Shown: positions 1-10,372 of the stretch, in pieces
Layout: the number at the start of each line of letters is the position of its first letter
How positions within the stretch are numbered: the first letter of the stretch is position 1
Origin: Maylandia zebra
Lineage: Eukaryota > Chordata > Actinopteri > Cichliformes > Cichlidae
Reading direction: 5' to 3'
Length of the DNA stretch: 64,000 nt
Assembly (NCBI RefSeq): GCF_041146795.1
Contig: NC_135170.1
Location: forward strand, 23,244,033 to 23,308,032
Position numbers and translations under genes: made by a program
The notes under the pieces: generated by a model
What the model saw: only the letters and a program-made list of their open reading frames with translations
The model's database searches: none
Told to the model about the DNA's origin: nothing

Positions 1-742
1 TTGTTTTTATCATCCTAACCCAACAGGAAACAGATGTCAGCATTCTGAACAACAGACAAAGGCAGATGTCAAGGAAACTGATTTTTCTGACTACTTTTTA
101 GTTTTACTCCCTACAGTTTCAAACAAATATCTGTACTTTCTACTTATTACGTTTTCAAAACAAGCTCATTACTTTGGCTGTAATGCATTCGGGGGGGAGT
201 TATTATCTCGTCACTGCGGACCTTTGTTTGTTTATTAATCACCAGTGGATAAATTAAAAAAAAAAAAAAAAGACGACACGTGTCAAAGTCAGGGATTAAA
301 AGTGAAAATGGCCTGCATTTGTATAGCGCTTTACTCAGTCCCTAAGGACCCCAAAGCGCTTCACACAACATTCAGTCATTCACCCATTCACACACAGGCA
401 ATGGCAAGCTACGTTGTAGCCACAGCTGCCCTGGGGCGCACTGACAGAGGCGAGGCTGCCGGACACTAGCGCCACCGGGCCCTCTGACCACCACCAGTAG
501 GCAAACATGGGGTTAGTATCTTACCCTCCTGGCATGCAGCCAGGAGGCAACCTGGGATCGAACCACCGATTTTCTGATTAGTGGCTGACCTGCTCTGCCA
601 CCTGAGCTACAGCCACCATGTTTTTAAGTGTCAGTTAATTTCCAATGCAACTTTCCTCTCAGCTCAACAAACATCACAAACACACAAAGTGTTTGTGTGC
701 AGTTTGTTTCAAAGTGTGTTGCTAGCTAAAGGTCCAGCTGCT
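1..742. repeat. 3' flank of an upstream CYP2K copy (duplicated flank)
   Basis: Bases 1-305 and 619-742 match, with scattered substitutions, the DNA directly downstream of gene A (about 27806-28392). The shared DNA includes the same order of landmarks and the same 3' motifs before the two copies diverge. The SINE at 306-618 is absent from the downstream copy, and the downstream copy has its own insert at 28006-28188. The simplest reading is that another P450 copy ends just left of the window. There is no coding sequence here. Confidence 0.75.
306..618 (-). mobile_element. tRNA-derived SINE
   Basis: On the minus strand the element begins with a tRNA-like head. It has an A-box-like TAGCTCAGGTGG (about 599-611) and a B box GGTTCGATCCC (554-564), which together form an RNA polymerase III promoter. 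The other end carries a GCGCTATACAAA motif common in fish SINE tails. The homologous flank downstream of gene A lacks this block, so it is an insertion. No intact tRNA cloverleaf is claimed. The family (for example a cichlid-type SINE) is not assigned. Confidence 0.72.
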
Positions 743-1300
743 GTATTTCACAGGGAGAGAACAGAAAGAGAGCCAACTTCACTCAGAGATGGAGAAAGAT
801 AAGAAAGACAGGACAGGAGAGGAAGAAGAGAGGTTAGATTCAAAGGTAACGACTGCTCAGAGACTTTTACAGTCTCGTGTGCTATGTTAGTGTTTTCAGT
901 TTTATTTCCCCGGTCTCGTTGTGTGTGATTTCTCCTCCTCCTCTGTCTCATTCCCTCATTATCCCTCTGTGTATTTAAGCCCTTTGTCGTCCTGTTTGTT
1001 GCTGGATTGTCTGCAAACTGCATTTCCCATGTTGCAGGGCTTTAGTGTCATTATTCTTTATTTATTTATTTTTTTTTTAGGTTTCTCCCAGTTTAGGTTT
1101 TGCTAGCTTACTCATTGCCACCCTTTGCTTTTGTTTGTATTCTGCTCTGCCGTAATAAAGGCTTACTCTCAATTCAAGTCCGTTATCAGTGACTGCATTC
1201 GGGTCCAATCTTTCTCCACTCCTCTCCGTCTGCCACAACAGACATGCCAATTGTGAGTTATGATTGTTTTCCACACACTGAGGTATTGCAACCAATTTTA
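743..1300 (+). repeat. possible solo LTR or retroelement remnant
   Basis: This segment is absent from the matching flank near 28392. It contains a TATTTAAG box near 970-980, a long T-rich tract, and AATAAA near 1155 followed by a C/T-rich stretch. This order resembles an LTR promoter and poly(A) module. I could not find matching ends or a target duplication, and no protein is encoded. An old non-LTR fragment is an alternative. Confidence 0.3.
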
Positions 1301-1399
1301 GGGTTCTCCAACCTACTGAATCTCACATTAACCCCCGACTGCACACATTTTCCTGTTTAGAAAAACAATCTAGGTAAGAGAAAAATCCTCCAAAGAGCT

Positions 1400-1580
1400 A
1401 TTTTTACTTTCATACTTTGAGTACATTTCAGAGCCTGTATTTGTTTGTTTGTTTGTTTGTTTTTTAAATTTTACTTGAGTAAAGAAGTTGAATCAGTAAT
1501 TCAGTTTTTACTGGAGTTTTTTTTTTTTAGCAGTAGTATTTCTACTTAAGAACAAAATTCTATACTTTTACCACCTCTAC
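1400..1580. repeat. short fish repeat of the 'tactttaccacctct' type
   Basis: AT-rich DNA with alternating ACTTTTACTTGAGTA-like phrases, ending in TACTTTTACCACCTCT. I recognise this as a common dispersed MITE-like repeat of fish genomes, from memory. No ends or duplication could be defined. Beyond it, 1601-2160 again matches the flank downstream of gene A (28681-29260). Confidence 0.35.
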
Positions 1581-2167
1581 AAGGGAACCCTTTATTTCAG
1601 TCACTTCTAGCAAGTAAAAGGAGATTTATAATACACAGAATGAGTTCTGTCATTCAAAATTTTCATCACCGACCAGAACTTTGTTTGAATGTGTGCTTTT
1701 TTACTAAGTGATTAACACGGCAAAATGTATTTGTGCATCATGTCACTGTTTTTGTTTTTCACTGTTATTTTAAGAGAGTAATTTGGTAGAGGTTTATTCT
1801 TTCAATTGCAACAAACTAAAGTCTTTAGATTTTCAGTGTGGTTTTTGCATGCGGTTAAACATATCATGAATATACAGAAGACACACTTTAACCAAAAGAG
1901 TGCAGATATTACAAAAGGCATGTAAAAATACAGCATGTTGGATCAAGCTTTAGATCATATAGGTATTCTTAGATTGTACTCTTATTTATATAATCTTTAA
2001 ATCTTCTTAGCCAGCTATTTTAGAGCAACAACCAAAGTTGTGGCGGAAACTGAGCTCTATAATGAACACTCACAGTCCAAGCCATTAAGGTTCAGATTTA
2101 GGGTTGATAAGCCCAAAAGAATTTGAATTTGTGTTAAAAAAAAAAAAAAGTAATCAGCTCAGTATAT

Positions 2168-3786
2168 TGTCATGGTCTGCCGTCCCTGCCTGACGACCTG
2201 CCGTGGCCATGAATGTGTTTGCTCACTGTGGTGTAATCTATATTGATGTACATCATGCGCCACTAGGCGGCAGTACTTACCCACTAAACAGGAAATTGGT
2301 AGCATGTAAAATAGTGATGGTAAATTTGATTCTTTTTACTGAATCGAGTGTTAATGAGTCACTCACCAAAGTGAATCGGATTTTTGAGTCATTTGATTCA
2401 CTGAGTCAGTTGACCAGAGAGTGCAAAAATTTTACATTTTCACTCAAACTTAATTTGTTTCCCTTTTCATGTAAATCCCACTGCTAAGATGAATGATTAA
2501 AAAACAACAACAACAACTATTCTATAGAGAAAAAAGAGCAAAAACATTTCTAAAATTAAGCAATTTCCTATCAAAATTGCTTAATAAACATTTATTTTGT
2601 TTATTTGTATTTTATTAGTATTTTCCTTAAGTGTGTCAAATATATATTTTCTCATCTAAATGTCCACTGCGTTCTGAGCCAGGGGGCGGTGATGCGCCTT
2701 AACATTGGTTGCCAACCAAGAAGAAGAAGAAGCTGTGAGCCAGGAGGGAGGGGGTGAGTGAGTGATTCGTTCGCTCTATGATTCAGCACAGGAGGGAGGG
2801 GTGAGCGAGTCCTGAGTGATTCGCTTATGCTTACGATTCAGCACAGGAAGGGAGGGGGTGAGTAGCTCAAATGTGTTGTTAGCATGTTAGCAGCGCGATG
2901 CTACTCTGAACCGAGGAGCTATTTTCTTGATGTGAGCTTCTACTCAGGGTTTTTTCTTCCAGTTCAGAGCAGAAATGCTTTTGTTACGAAACTGGCTGTT
3001 GTTTCCCCCCCCCAATTTTAATTATAAGCTAGATATATTTCTACTAATGGAATTAGTTTGCTAACAGCAACAGGGATGAGTCAGTTGGGCTTGTGAATCA
3101 TGATTCACGAGTCAGTAAAGTGATTCTCGAGTATTGAACGATTCGTTCACGAATCGAACATCACTAATGTAAAACAGCACGACAGTAAGCTGTATTAAAG
3201 AAAGATTGTTGTTGCTCCACGTTATCGCTTGAGCGGGAGTTTTATTCAAGAGCCCAACACAACACTCACCGTCCCTCATTTTCACTTGTGAGTTGATGGG
3301 TGTGTGTGTGTACAGCGGTGTCCGGGGTTTCTGGAGACGTCAGGCCCGCAGAGTTTCCTGCCGTTAAGCCAGCCACACCTGAAAGTGAATGAAACTCACC
3401 TGTTACTGATCAGCCTAATCTGAAGAGCTACTTAACAGACGAGCTGAGCTTCACTCGATGCTGGATCGTTGTGAGAAATCATTCAGTTCCCAGCTACTTT
3501 GTGATAGTGTTTCGAGTGGAGGGGATTGCGTGTATTAACGGCAGTGTGTTTATATCCAAAGTGTTGCGGAAACGAGTGGAGGAAGTGGAGCATGTTGTTC
3601 ATAGTTACTGAAAGGAAAAGGACAACCACCACGAACACTGGAGAAGTCATGCACGGGAGCGAGCACACGAAGAGAGAAACACACGCGGAAGATTGTTGCA
3701 CTTGTTGTCATTTTCTTCCCTGTAAATAAACACATTGTACTCTACAGGAAGTCTTGCATTTGGGTCTTGCTTTCATAACTCTGACA
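2168..3786 (+). mobile_element. probable solo LTR, interrupted by a hAT MITE
   Basis: The block starts TGTCATGG and ends CTCTGACA, so the termini form the TGTCA/TGACA inverted repeat usual for LTRs. Its flanks are TATAT on the left and TACAT on the right, a possible 5-bp target duplication with one mismatch. AATAAA lies near 3726, about 60 bases before the end, as expected for an LTR poly(A) site. No gag or pol sequence adjoins it. With the MITE (2312-3166) and its duplication removed, the LTR is about 756 bp. The superfamily is undetermined; Ty3/Gypsy is likely by terminal sequence. Confidence 0.5.
2312..3166. mobile_element. hAT-type MITE (855 bp)
   Basis: The termini are TAGTGATGG on the left and CATCACTA on the right. 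Both ends contain dense copies of gaatcg and gattc motifs in inverted arrangement. An exact 8-bp direct repeat, ATGTAAAA, flanks it at 2304-2311 and 3167-3174, the signature of hAT insertion. No transposase reading frame is present, so it is non-autonomous. It sits inside the probable solo LTR. Confidence 0.75.
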
Positions 3787-4518
3787 TACATTCCTGCTTT
3801 ATGTAACTCTTTGCTTAGACTGTAATTTATTAAATGTGTTATCATTTCCAATAATCTACAGTCTCTTAACTTTTTTATTTTGGCTACTTTACTTATACTT
3901 GCCTTAAAATGTGCCTGTGGGATTATAATATTATTTTATGCCATGTTAGACCCTTAATTAAAGATTGTGAATTATTATGTAGTTTTAGTTTGCATTATTC
4001 TCCTGAATTAGAAGAAGGTGATAACTATTACATTTGTTAAACTGATTTGCATAGACTGCTGATTTATTGTGAATGAATGATATTGTTTTATGATGCATTA
4101 TACTGCTGAGTTATAAGAAATACTGTTCGCAGAAAGTCATCGCCTTATTTGTCTGATTAGAAGAGAACAGAACATACTGGAGTTTTCTGCCCCATCTCAG
4201 CAGGAGCAGATAAACAGGGAGCCAAGGTCGTAGCTTAGGCGCCGTGTGAGAGAAAGAATGTGAATTTTTAGGCTTTTATGATTAGATGGGGGCCACTAGA
4301 GGCTATAAGAGTTTGATCAATGCTCCACCATTTTGAGATCTGATGCTGTCTGCGTACGGTGTCCATCTCCCACGCGTGTGATCATTAAAATCATCGTTTG
4401 ACTTGACCCGGCCCGACCAGTGTTGTTATTTTGGTTTTTCCTCTTGTATCCATCCCCAATATTTGAATCCATAACATGCCCATTTCAATAATGCAAATTA
4501 TTTGTTTAGCAAATACTT
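3787..4518. other. non-coding flank with possible LTR-like fragment
   Basis: No coding potential was seen. A stretch around 4240-4475 has a CTATAAGAG box and a pyrimidine-rich tail ending near CATAACA, which looks like part of an old LTR, but no boundaries could be fixed. The last bases (about 4503-4518) match DNA upstream of gene B (30636-30652), showing that the gene upstream region begins here. Confidence 0.3.
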
Positions 4519-4533
4519 AAGAGTATACCTGAT
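4519..4533. repeat. 15-bp target site duplication, left copy
   Basis: AAGAGTATACCTGAT occurs here and again at 13507-13521, directly after the poly(A) tail of the L1 element. It defines the L1 insertion exactly. Confidence 0.93.
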
Positions 4534-4685
4534 GGACTTCCGGTTTAGGTGACTATTGCGTAGGTCGCACCGAGCGTAGCTCCTGCAGAGTCTAGTTATT
4601 ATCTAGCATTTCCAGGCACATTTTGACGGGTTTTTTCTTTTTGTATAGTTCCGAGACAAGACTGTTTTTGCTTTTTGTGTTTACA

Positions 4686-5600
4686 ATGTCGCGTAAGGTT
4701 AATAAGAGCGCAAGCACCTCTCAGCCGAACTTGCGGCCTGCTGCTAACACTGCATCCCCGCCTCGTGGTAAAACTTCGCCACTGCCTGGGTCACCCGACA
4801 CACCGCTCGTCGTTACGGAAAAATTCACGAAGGCTGAACTCCTCTCTGAACTTCGTGAAGAAATTTCAGCACTGTTTAAAAAGGAACTGACGGCAGCGTT
4901 TGCGGAGAATCTCACGTCTATCAGGTCCGACATACAGCAACTAAAAACGGACCTTTCCTCAGATATAACTACCATGCGGCAGGAATTCGCTGGCCTCAGG
5001 AGCACAGTTACGGAGATGGAACAGTCTCTCTCCACATACACGGATGATATTGTCCACCTCCAAGCCAAAGTGGATGCGATGTCAAAGGAGTTGGCCAAAT
5101 TGGAGAATAAATGCGAGGATTTGGAGTCCAGGTCTCGCCGCAATAATATACGCATTGTTGGTGTGCCAGAGGAGAACGTCCTGTCCGCTACAGATGTGTC
5201 CGTGCTGTTGATGGAGGCATTTCAGCTTGGGAAGGAGCCGCTTGTAGACAGAGCCCACCGAACTTTGGCCCCCAAACCTAACACCGGTGAACGCCCCCGT
5301 GCTATGGTTGTGAAGCTGCACTATTACGCGGACTGTGCTAGGATTCTCCAGAAGGCCAGGGAGCTGCAGAGGGTGCAGATAAATAATATGACCATTTCTG
5401 TGTTCCCCGACCACACCGCTAAGACAGCGCGGGCCCGTGCGGCTTTCAATGAGGTCCGTCGCCAGCTTCGCGGCAGCCAGGGAGTCCGATTTGGGATCCT
5501 CTATCCGGCAAGACTGCGGATCACTTATCAAGGAATGCAGCGCGACTTCGTCTCGCCAGATGAGGCCAAGGAATATATTAAGACAATAACCACGCGATAA
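4686..5600 (+). CDS. L1 ORF1 protein (RNA-binding chaperone)
   Basis: An intact frame of 304 residues from ATG 4686; an in-frame ATG at 4623 is further upstream but less likely. The N-terminus is basic and serine/proline-rich. A heptad-rich helical segment at about residues 50-145 should form the coiled-coil trimer. It is followed by a motif RSRRNNIRIVGVPE, typical of the RRM domain of L1 ORF1, and then a basic C-terminal domain. In the family this protein coats L1 RNA in the cytoplasmic ribonucleoprotein. Unlike ORF2 of the same element, this frame has no visible lesion. Confidence 0.85.
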   Translation: MSRKVNKSASTSQPNLRPAANTASPPRGKTSPLPGSPDTPLVVTEKFTKAELLSELREEISALFKKELTAAFAENLTSIRSDIQQLKTDLSSDITTMRQEFAGLRSTVTEMEQSLSTYTDDIVHLQAKVDAMSKELAKLENKCEDLESRSRRNNIRIVGVPEENVLSATDVSVLLMEAFQLGKEPLVDRAHRTLAPKPNTGERPRAMVVKLHYYADCARILQKARELQRVQINNMTISVFPDHTAKTARARAAFNEVRRQLRGSQGVRFGILYPARLRITYQGMQRDFVSPDEAKEYIKTITTR

Positions 5601-6965
5601 AAAATATAGCGGGACAATGTTTGTTTGTTTGAAATAGCGCATGATCCAAATCCAAACATCATTGTGGTAAGCTAAGTTTGTTACTCTGCCAAACACTTGT
5701 TTTGTTTTACCTGTCTAATAGTAAAATATAATTGGGTTATTTTTATTTTATTTGTGCCTTTTAATCTATTGAGAAATAACTCTGTTGGAGCTTTGGTTTG
5801 ACACGGTTCGTTTCGTAGTCGGGAGCGTTTTTGTTCAGATTGCTCCGGGTGGGAGCGTGCACTGCCGTCTCCATCGTTTGGGGATGGGGGCTTTTGCTGT
5901 GCAGGGGGGAGGTGGGAGGGTGTGTTTGACGTGTTATTATTATTTTTATTCTGAAGCTGTACTTCTGTTGTTGTGGGTTTGCGTTGTGTGTTTGTGTGAG
6001 TGTGTTTTTCCCACTTGTTCTTTCTTTGGGGGTGAAGAAATAAGTATTTTCTCTTTTATCTTTCTGCAATGACCAGTACTTCAGGTCAGTCCTTAGGCAA
6101 TTGTGATATTAGATTTTTAACTTGGAATGTCAAAGGTATGAATAGCCCAATTAAACGATCTAAAATATTCTCGCATCTTAAACGTTTAAAGAGTGATGTA
6201 ATGTTTTTGCAAGAGACCCATTTGCGAAATCGGGATCATCTTAGGCTCAGGTGCCCATGGGTGGGTCATACTTTCCATTCAATGTTTAATTCAAAAGCCA
6301 GGGGGGTGGCGATCTTAATAAACAGAAGGGTACAGTTTACAGCCTCTGAGATTAAAGCTGACAAAAACGGGAGATATTTGGTTGTTGTAGGCACCATGTA
6401 CAATGTACCCGTCCTCTTAGTCAATGTGTATGCGCCAAATTTTGATAATCCAGGTTTTACAGATGCACTTTTGAGTAGTCTCCCTTCCCTTGATACTCAT
6501 CTTTTGATATTGGGTGGTGACTTAAACTGTGTTATTGATCCTGCCTTAGATCGCTCGAATCCTTGGACCCTGACCCAATCCTCTATGTCTAAGTCTATTT
6601 CAGAGTTTATGTCTCAGAATGGTTTTGTAGATCCCTGGAGGTTTTCTAACCCTACTACCAGAGCGTACTCTTTCTTTTCTCAGGTACATCAGTCCTTTTT
6701 GCGGATTGATTATTTTTTTGTGGACGGTTCCCTTATTCCAAAAGTACTGTCATCTACATATCATCCTATTATCATTTCCGATCACGCACCACTTAGCGTT
6801 GACATCAAGCTCATAGCCCAGTCCTCTTTTTCCTCACCCTGGAGATTTAACTCTTTGTTGCTTTCGGATGAGGGGTTTGTTACCTTTATCAAATCCGCAA
6901 TTGATGAATTTATGGTGTTTAACGACAGCGATACTGTTACGAGGTCATTACTTTGGGAATCCCTT

Positions 6966-9900
6966 CCGGCGCCCCCCGTGTGCGGCAGCCTGTTACAGCA
7001 GCTCTGCTCATTCTGAGTTTCTTTCTTTCTTATCTTTTTTCTCGTAATTTTTTTATAACTAACGTATTAGTAATTAGACTCTGCAACCATGTTCTACCGT
7101 TTTGTGCTAGTCCTGGTCGTTTTTCTCAGTTTATTTCTACTTTTTTCACCCGTGTCTGGGGACCCAGAGCAGAGATCCTTTGTTTACAGTAAGGATCAGC
7201 TGTTAGCGCTGAGTCCTGCAGCGGTACTGCCGGCGGACAGACCCGATATTCCCAGCGAGCTGAGGAGGAAAAGACGGGGGTGTCGTGCTGGGAAGGAGCG
7301 CCGTCGCCCGAGAAGGAGACGTTATCGACCATCTCTTCCTTCTGTAATTATTGGAAACGTAAGATCTTTGCCCAATAAGATGGATGAGCTCATGTCGCTA
7401 ACCTGGTCACAGAGGGAGTACCGGCAATGTAGCATCATGATGCTAACGGAGTCGTGGCTAACATCGCTAACTCCGGACACAAGCGTGACACTACCGGGAT
7501 TCCAGCTGCTGCGAGCGGACAGGACCAGAGACAGCGGTAAGAGGAAAGGAGGGGGACTGGCAGTTTTTGTGAACGACAGATGGTGTAACCCTGGGCACAT
7601 CACTGTAAAAGAGCAACTCTGCAGCAGAGACATTGAGCTGTTAGCCGTTAGCATGCGTCCGTACTACCTGCCCCGGGAGTTCTCGCATGTTATCGCGATA
7701 ACAGCGTATGTCCCCCCCTCGGCCAACGCGGATGCAGCCTGTGACTCTCTCCACTCTGTGGTCAGCAGACTGCAAACACAATCACCGAGAGCCCTTCTCA
7801 TAATATCAGGGGACTTCAATCATGCCTCACTGGACTCCACACTGCCCACCTTCACCCAGTATGTGACCTGCCCAACCAGAGTCAATAAAACACTGGACTT
7901 ACTGTATGCCAATGCAGAAGAGGCATATAGTTCATCACCTCTCCCTCCCCTGGGCAGATCTGATCACAACCTGGTGCACCTTGTCCCTGTGTATGAGCCC
8001 TTAGTGCGCAGGGAGCCACCAGCCACCCGCACAGTACAGAGATGGTCAGAGGAGAGCGAGGAGGCTCTTAAGGATTGTTTTGAGTCGACTGTGTGGGAGG
8101 TGATTTGTGATGACCACGGTGAGGACATCGACAGCCTTACTACATGCATTACTGACTATATAAACTTCTGTGTGGATAACACTGTACCTACCAGGACTGT
8201 ACGGTGTTTCTCCAACAACAAACCTTGGATTACCCCAGAAATTAAAACCGTCCTCAAGCAGAAGAGGAGGGCCTTCAAATCCAGAGACAAAGAAGAGTTG
8301 AAAAGGGTGCAGAGAGAGCTGAGGGGATTGATAAGGAATGGGAAGGAGAGCTACAGGCAGAAGATGGAGAACCAGCTTCAACAAAACAACGTTGGTGAAG
8401 TCTGGAGAGGCCTCAGAACCATCTCGGGCCACAAACAGCAGAACTCTCTGCCTGGGAGGGATGTGAGATGGGCAAATGAACTGAATCATTTCTTCAACAG
8501 ATTTGACTCAGCCATGAGGCAGTCTGCAACATCGGCTGCAGACTCACCCACCCCCACTGCTGCTGTTCCACCTCAGACACTTCACACCTCCTCTATTCAC
8601 CCTGCTCACTCCCCCCCACCCCCAACAACAGCATCCAATACACACTCAACACAAGGCTCCAGCCTGTCTCTCTCAACCACCCAGGTTAGGAGGGAACTGA
8701 GGAGGATTAATGGCAAGAAGGCAGCGGGTCCAGATGGCATCAGCTCGAGGGTCGTCAGGTCCTGCGCGGACCAACTGTGTGGGGTGATGGAGCACCTCTT
8801 CAGCCTGAGGTTGGGAAGAGTTCCACAGCTCTGGAAAACCTCCTGTGTTGTACCAGTGCCAAAGACTTCACGCCCCAAGGACCTCAACAGCTACAGGCCG
8901 GTGGCTCTGACATCCCACCTGATGAAGACCCTGGAGCGGTTGGTCCTGGCTCAGCTTCGGCGCCTAATAAGCTCATCACTGGACCCACTTCAGTTTGCCT
9001 ACCAGCCTGGCATTGGAGCGGATGATGCCGTCATTCACCTCCTACATCGTTCCCTCGCTCACCTGGAGACCGCTGGAAGCACTGTGAGAATCATGTTCTT
9101 TGATTTCTCCAGTGCCTTCAACACCATTCTTCCCTCGGTTCTAAAGGACAAGCTGGTGAACTCTGGAGTGGACCATCACCTCACTACCTGGATCCTGGAC
9201 TACCTCACCGACCGACCACAGTATGTGAGGACTCAGGGCTGTGTGTCGGACAGGGTCGTCTGCAGTACGGGGGCCCCACAGGGAACGGTTCTGGCTCCAT
9301 TCCTCTTCACCATCTACACTGCAGACTTCTTCCACAATTCCACCCAGTGCTTCCTGCAGAAGTTCTCTGATGACTCTGCAATAGTCGGCCTCATCACTGA
9401 TGGGGACGACAAGGAGTACAGAGGTCTGACCCAAGACTTTGTGGACTGGTGCCAGCTGAACTACCTCCAGATCAACGCCAGTAAAACCAAGGAACTGGTG
9501 GTAGACTTCCGCAGGCACAAGCATTCTCCACTGCAACCACTGAACATCCAAGGTATGGACATTGAGGCTGTGGACAGCTACAGGTACCTTGGTGTTCATC
9601 TGAACAATAGACTGGACTGGACTCATAACTCAGACGCCCTCTACAGGAAAGGGCAGAGCAGGCTGTACCTGCTGCGGAGACTCAGGTCGTTTGGAGTGGA
9701 GGGCCCACTCCTGAAGAAATTCTATGACTCTGTTGTGGCTTCTGCTATCTTTTATGGTGTGGTCTGCTGGGGCGGCAGCATCTCTGCTGGGGACAGGAAG
9801 AGACTGAACAGGGTGATCCGAAGGGCCAGCTCTGTTCTAGGATGCCCTCTGGACCCAGTGGAGATGGTGAGTGACAGGAGAACGGCGGCTAAGCTGTCAT

Positions 9901-10372
9901 CCCTGATGGACAACATCTCCCACCCCATGCAGCAGACTGTGACAGCACTGAGCAGCTCCTTCAGTGGGAGACTGCGGCACCCACGGTGTGGGACGGAGAG
10001 ATTTCGCAGGTCTTTCCTCCCCACTGCTGTCAGACTCCATAATAAAGACTTTAACTGATCAAGCACACACATCCATACATATGCAATAATACTAAGTGCA
10101 ATAATCCTTTCTGTCATCGTTGTATTTTTACTCAGTTGTATATAGTATTTGTATTTGTATTCTATTTTTATCTTATTGTATATTTATTTTATTTTATTCT
10201 ACTGTATATAGTATTTTATTTTATTCTATTCTGTACAGTTGTGTACTGTATTTATTCTTATTGTATTCTAATTTTTGCCTCATAACTTTTGCACTGTCCA
10301 CTTCCTGCTGTGACAAAACAAATTTCCCACGTGTGGGACTAATAAAGGTTATCTTATCTTATCTTATCTCTT
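6966..10372 (+). mobile_element. Rex1/L2-like LINE nested in L1 ORF2
   Basis: The L1 reading frame stops matching after CCCTT (6961-6965) and resumes with AAGGCATATG at 10373, so this 3.4-kb block is an insertion. It begins with a GC-rich start, carries one long frame, and ends with AATAAAGG followed by repeats of ATCTT. This short tandem tail is typical of Rex1/L2/CR1-type LINEs rather than poly(A)-tailed L1. The target duplication is short, at most CTT. Clade assignment is from motif style and tail, so treat it as probable. Confidence 0.82.
7089..10058 (+). CDS. LINE polyprotein: endonuclease and reverse transcriptase
   Basis: An uninterrupted 989-residue frame. After a hydrophobic start and an arginine-rich stretch (about residues 57-80) comes an apurinic-type endonuclease (about 85-300) with NVRSLPNKMDEL, LTESWL, SGDFNH and GRSDHNLVHL. 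The reverse transcriptase follows (about 530-800) with [42 protein letters not shown] and FSDDSAIVG. The catalytic box reads SDD, not the ADD seen in the related copy at 37453-38970. The length and open frame suggest a young, possibly complete copy. The true start could be downstream of the first ATG, since the first residues look signal-like and are atypical. Confidence 0.88.
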   Translation: MFYRFVLVLVVFLSLFLLFSPVSGDPEQRSFVYSKDQLLALSPAAVLPADRPDIPSELRRKRRGCRAGKERRRPRRRRYRPSLPSVIIGNVRSLPNKMDELMSLTWSQREYRQCSIMMLTESWLTSLTPDTSVTLPGFQLLRADRTRDSGKRKGGGLAVFVNDRWCNPGHITVKEQLCSRDIELLAVSMRPYYLPREFSHVIAITAYVPPSANADAACDSLHSVVSRLQTQSPRALLIISGDFNHASLDSTLPTFTQYVTCPTRVNKTLDLLYANAEEAYSSSPLPPLGRSDHNLVHLVPVYEPLVRREPPATRTVQRWSEESEEALKDCFESTVWEVICDDHGEDIDSLTTCITDYINFCVDNTVPTRTVRCFSNNKPWITPEIKTVLKQKRRAFKSRDKEELKRVQRELRGLIRNGKESYRQKMENQLQQNNVGEVWRGLRTISGHKQQNSLPGRDVRWANELNHFFNRFDSAMRQSATSAADSPTPTAAVPPQTLHTSSIHPAHSPPPPTTASNTHSTQGSSLSLSTTQVRRELRRINGKKAAGPDGISSRVVRSCADQLCGVMEHLFSLRLGRVPQLWKTSCVVPVPKTSRPKDLNSYRPVALTSHLMKTLERLVLAQLRRLISSSLDPLQFAYQPGIGADDAVIHLLHRSLAHLETAGSTVRIMFFDFSSAFNTILPSVLKDKLVNSGVDHHLTTWILDYLTDRPQYVRTQGCVSDRVVCSTGAPQGTVLAPFLFTIYTADFFHNSTQCFLQKFSDDSAIVGLITDGDDKEYRGLTQDFVDWCQLNYLQINASKTKELVVDFRRHKHSPLQPLNIQGMDIEAVDSYRYLGVHLNNRLDWTHNSDALYRKGQSRLYLLRRLRSFGVEGPLLKKFYDSVVASAIFYGVVCWGGSISAGDRKRLNRVIRRASSVLGCPLDPVEMVSDRRTAAKLSSLMDNISHPMQQTVTALSSSFSGRLRHPRCGTERFRRSFLPTAVRLHNKDFN

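Noticed and set aside
545-618. Possible tRNA gene on the minus strand
   Set aside because: A and B boxes are present, but no full cloverleaf; it is the head of a SINE.
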